Source: Cladophialophora immunda | Taxonomy: Eukaryota; Ascomycota; Eurotiomycetes; Chaetothyriales; Herpotrichiellaceae | Length of the DNA stretch: 64,000 nucleotides | Reading direction: 5' to 3' | Assembly (NCBI RefSeq): GCF_000835495.1 | Contig: NW_015622547.1 | Location: 2,356,001-2,420,000 of the forward strand | In this document: piece by piece, positions 60,343 through 64,000 of the stretch | Layout: every line of letters starts with the position of its first letter | How positions within the stretch are numbered: position 1 is the first letter of the stretch | Position numbers and translations under genes: made by a program | Notes under the pieces: generated by a model | Databases searched by the model: none | The model's input: only the letters and a program-made list of their open reading frames with translations | Told to the model about the DNA's origin: nothing

Positions 60343-61350
60343 TTTCTTTTCTCTTCCTCCTGCTCTACTGTACCCTCGAGTGAAAAAAGGCCACAGAGCG
60401 ATAGTTGTTGACGCCTTTTGAGACGTACGCAAGAAGGACGTGGGGCGGAAGGTGAGGAGAGCAGAGAGGGCCCTTGGTTGACTGCTTGACTAAGTGAATG
60501 CGCTTCTTCCAAGTTGTCGTGGCTGAGGAGATGATGTGGGAATTTGACTTGCTTTCGTAGGAAATGACCCAACTTCGAGGGTGAAAAAGGATGTACACGG
60601 AGAGAAATAGAGGGTCAGGCAGTAAGTCAGAGTGAGGATGAAATCACTGTTCGACTTTCAGTTGTTCAGTTGGTGCGGGCGTCCACCGAAGTCGCGTTGT
60701 GCTGTGTCGTGTCGAGTTGCGGTACATTCACTCTCTGCTATATTTCATTACTTCGAGCACGACGACGATGACGACGCACATTTCTCCGCAGGACAAAAGG
60801 GTGGTTTGACAAGAGTTCAAGGCTCGCATTTGCAGCCTTTGCCTTCCCCCACACACACATATCTCATATATATGTGTGGATGTGTATATGGACCCTTTTG
60901 ATGGCTCTGTTCACCGGTCCCTTCGAGCACCAATGCGCCCTCCATTTTTGATCCCTGTCGGTCATTACCACCACACAATATTGGCCTGATATGATTCCAA
61001 TAAACCCTTTGAATGGCCCGGGGCCAGTACCAAGGACCCCCAGATTCCGCCTTTGCGTACCCCGCCCGCCATGTATGCATTCATGCAGGCGAAAGCATCA
61101 TCATCGTTATCCACCGAGAAAAGAAACCGCCGCCCACCCGCCGACCCGCCTCGGAGTCGCGCCCAAAAATGCCTTCCCCTTCTTCTCTTCCAACGGACGA
61201 TCACAACGGAGGGGAGGAGAGGATAAGGGGGGAAAAATATGAAAAAGGAAATGAAACAAGGGGAAAAAGTGGGCGGGAGGGCCACACACTGTCTGTATAT
61301 TAACACCTGGGCCCCATCTCCCGGTCCCCTCCTCCTCCTCCTCCTCCTCC
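60343..61350. other. Intergenic region
   Basis: 1.0 kb between two minus-strand genes; purine-rich near 61200 and a CTC run (61328-61351) ending at the stop codon of the next gene. No gene supported. Confidence 0.5.
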
Positions 61351-61351
61351 T
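61328..61351. repeat. CTC trinucleotide run at a stop codon
   Basis: About eight CTC units directly after the TGA (61353-61351, minus strand) of the 761-aa gene, giving a GGA-rich start of its 3' UTR. Confidence 0.85.
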
Positions 61352-63688
61352 CAGAACTTCTCACTGGTCACGCCCCTTGTCACATGGACCAGCAGCCAAG
61401 CGAGCACCTGCACGATCATGGTCAACAGCCAGACGACCAGCTTCAGGCCCATGACCAGGCCGCTGAGCACGCCCCTCGTGACGGCGGGGAGCTCCTCGCC
61501 CTTGCGGTCGCCGGACTGGTAGTGGCCGAGTTTCTCGAGGTCGAACTCGCGCATGACGATCTTCTTGGTTTTGTTTTTGTTCTTGTTCTTCCGCCGGGAC
61601 GCCTTCTTCGTCTCCGCCACGTCGTCGTCGTCCTCGGAGTCGTCGGTCGTGTTGTCGCTTGACGACCGCCCAAACCACGACCTCGACCCCTTGGACCTGG
61701 ACTTGGACGAGCTGCGGCCCCCCGCGCGGATGTCGGCCTCGTGCGCTCGGCGCAGCCGCCTGGCCTCTTCCTCAGCCTCCTCCCTCTCGGCGATGGTGGC
61801 GTAGAAGACGCTGCCCGCGTAGCTCTTGACGCTGCCGGCGCGGGTGTGGATGCTCCGGGGCCCGGCGGCGGTCCCTAGACGCGACGCTGGCGCGGGCCGT
61901 GGCTTCCAGATCTCCATGCCTCCCAGCACCGCGTTCGTGGTCGCGTCCGCCACGGCGACGGCGAGGATCGCCGAGACGATGCAGTCGATGCTGAACAGAC
62001 TGGGCATCAGCCCGAGAATGGCGTTGGCGTCCACGTGGAGGATCTCGGAGGTCAGGTCGAGCGTGGCCAGCGGGGGGAACTCGGACGACGGCGAACAAGT
62101 CTCGGTCTGCGGGAGTGTAGACAGGCGTCGGATGCCAGCGCCCGCAGAGGATGGGGCCGTCGTGGTAGGCGTCATGACTGCCGTGCCGGTCCGCCGCGAC
62201 GAGTTCGGGTCGACCACGTGGACGGTCGGGAGAGGCCCGTCGGTGGAAATGGTGACATGCAGCACGGGCTTGCCCGTCATGCTCCGGACCGTCGTCGGCG
62301 AGCTCACCTCGGGGCTGTTCACCGCGAAGTCGCCGCCCATCGCGCCCCGCCCGATGGCCGGGTGCTCTAGTTCGTAGAACCCGCCCTTTGCGTTGAATCG
62401 CAGGTAGCACGCCTCCTGCTTGGCCGCGCGACGGACCGCCTGTGCCTCGATTTCGTCCCGGTCGGTGGGCGCGAGATTGTGTTGTCGCGCGAGGGCCGCT
62501 GATTGGTTGATCGCGAGCATGGCGGCGAGCTTGGGGAAGATGAAGGCGACGAGGCCGTCGTTGGGAGGGAGGCGGCGAGCCGCGGGCTCCAGAGGACAGA
62601 GAACCACGTCGCGCGTGAGCGGCGGCTCTGCGTTGGCTGAGGGTGATCTGGGCTTGCTGGGGCAGGTCTTGGAGATGGCGATTTCATTGGTGTCGTACGT
62701 CTGGAGGGTGTAGAAGGGCAGAGAAGGGTGCGAGCCAAACACAAAGGTGGCTTCTTCGGTCCTGTCCCAGTATTAGCATAACGTGAAAACACGGATGGAG
62801 AGGCTGCATCTACCGTGCCATCTCGAGATCAAAACTCTTGATCGCACAACCCGCTTCGGTTCCGTGCGAAGCGTCCCACAGTTTCTCGAGCTCCCTTTGT
62901 GTCGATATGCGAGGGCCAACGTTGATGCTCATGACGTCCGACGGGAAGTTGAAGACACTGGCCGGAGCCGTTCGCTGTGCAGCTGCGATCGCTGCGGCGT
63001 TAAAGGGAATCGAGAGACTGCTTCGGTAGTCCTCCTTCGAAGCTGGGAGGCCCGCAAACATAGGCATGCCTGAGATCCGCACTGGCGGCGGCGGTTGCGG
63101 GACGTACACTTGCTGAGTTGCAGGCACGGGGGGGTAGTAGACGGGAAACCTGGACCGGATGGGGACAATCGGTGAAGGATCGATGGGTGGTTTATTACGT
63201 GTCGCACTCTGAGTATGGGCTGTAGGAGGTGGTGGTGGTGCCACCAACGTCGTTGCTGATCCCGTGCCTAGTGAAGACGAAGGTTGTGGAGATGATGTCT
63301 GTTCAAGGTCGGGCGACTGGTATAATGACGGGGTATAGGCCGCCGCTACTGCGGAGGGGTGAACGGGCTGAGTGGGCGTCTTCCCGTCGATGGGTGACGC
63401 CGTGGTCACTGCCCTTCCAATATCTTCTGGAGAAGGCGTGGATTCTCTCGTGCGCTGTTGTTCGCCGAAGTGCACCGGGAGTTGAGGGACGGGCGGTCGT
63501 TCCTCCTCCATTTTAATAACGACCGACTCGGTATTGGGCGAGAATGCGCTGTCCGGGGGGGTGACGACACCGATACTGTGGAGGCTTGGGGTCCTTCTAT
63601 GGGGGTCTGGGATGGAGATCTTGGGGACTGTGGTCGGGAAGAGGGAGAAGCCTTGCATGGCTGAAGCGGACGTGGTTGCGGTAGCCAT
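61351..63688 (-). CDS. Conserved-type hypothetical protein, tail-anchored (761 aa)
   Basis: Exons 63688-62814 and 62761-61351 (52-nt intron with GCTAATA branch point) give 761 aa. Residues 1 to about 215 are Pro/Ser/Thr rich and look disordered. The middle (FVFGSHPSLPFYTLQTYDTNE, PNDGLVAFIFPKLAAMLAI, ACYLRFNAKGGFYELEHP, EILHVDANAILGLMPSLFSID) is ordered and may form a folded domain. Then a long charged helix (REEAEEEARRLRRAHEADI), a Lys/Asn-rich stretch (KKASRRKNKNKNKTKK), and a C-terminal hydrophobic segment (GLKLVVWLLTMIVQVLAWLL), suggesting a tail-anchored membrane protein. No named domain recognised. Acyl-transferase-like or lipid-droplet roles cannot be judged. The opposite-strand open frames here are GC shadows. 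Confidence 0.78.
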
Positions 63689-64000
63689 GCCGGATGCCTG
63701 ATCGCAGGGTATATGGCTATGCTGATCCTAACAAAACCCGAAAGGAGCAGACCTGCTGCGTGCAAGCGTGATGTACTGGAAATTAAGAGTAAAGAGAAAG
63801 AAACTGGAAGCACCAGGTGCACAGCACAGAACAGAACACTGTCTCAAACGACTTGTCCACGGCACACCAGACGCACGGGGACAAGAGGATGAGGATCAAG
63901 GAAAATGTTCAAGAAGAAGGGGACATGAGCGGGTCAAAAATGAATGATCATGACTTCCTTGGTTCGAGCGCTGGATGCACTCACAGAGAAAGGGAGCTCT
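63689..64000. promoter_or_regulatory. Promoter side of the 761-aa gene, to window edge
   Basis: 312 bp upstream of the ATG at 63688; no gene seen. Contents beyond the window unknown. Confidence 0.4.

Noticed and set aside
61772..62410. Long Arg/Pro-rich minus frame overlapping the 761-aa gene
   Set aside because: A shadow of the GC-rich real frame, with low-complexity composition.

Overview
The window is nuclear DNA of a filamentous ascomycete (Pezizomycotina). Genes carry short introns (mostly 50-90 nt) with GT..AG ends and CTAAC/CTGAC-like branch points. The gene families are typical of these fungi: Zn2Cys6 regulators, a CFEM protein, GT15 mannosyltransferase, GH64, Fet3-type multicopper oxidase and sugar-porter MFS. 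The side-by-side beta-mannosidase and ClrB/CLR-2-like regulator recall the mndB-clrB pair of Aspergillus, so a eurotiomycete is plausible, but the species cannot be named from sequence alone. I joined exons by hand; every spliced model given here stays in frame from ATG to stop.

Layout. (1) 0.1-7.5 kb: an 11-exon sugar-porter-like MFS transporter (-), divergent from an AtsA-like arylsulfatase (+), followed by a Zn2Cys6 regulator (+); possibly a small sulfate-ester use block. (2) 7.5-13 kb: mostly gene-poor, with a broken gene for a small secreted-type protein (in-frame TGA) and an M6-family metallopeptidase. (3) 13.5-20.3 kb: a DUF1295/steroid 5-alpha-reductase-like membrane protein, an NmrA-like NAD(P)-binding protein, a secreted GH64 glucanase-like protein and an Asp/Glu racemase/arylmalonate-decarboxylase-type enzyme. 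(4) 20.6-28.2 kb: a 1009-aa F-BAR/SH3 cytokinesis protein, a small low-complexity protein, a YeeE/YedE (TsuA-like) thiosulfate transporter and a DUF427 protein. (5) 29.2-36.9 kb: intracellular GH2 beta-mannosidase, then a 2.5-kb leader region and the ClrB/ManR-like regulator. (6) 37.5-48.2 kb: a ferric-reductase-like protein, a Zn2Cys6 regulator, a regulator-like protein with no zinc cluster, and a membrane-anchored Fet3-type multicopper oxidase; together they look like a reductive iron or copper assimilation island, but without an Ftr1 permease. (7) 50.4-63.7 kb: a secreted unknown, a PAP2 lipid phosphatase, a GT15 mannosyltransferase, a CFEM/GPI protein and two large hypothetical proteins on the minus strand.

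Working together. The clearest functional pair is mannan breakdown: enzyme 853 aa long, regulator next door. The ferric reductase and multicopper oxidase are complementary steps (Fe3+ reduction, Fe2+ re-oxidation for uptake). Sulfur appears twice (sulfatase with transporter; thiosulfate transporter) but at separate places. I found no tRNA, rRNA gene, CRISPR array, intact transposon or secondary-metabolite core enzyme. No wholly new system is evident; the best leads are the locus-level groupings and a few odd gene structures listed under findings.
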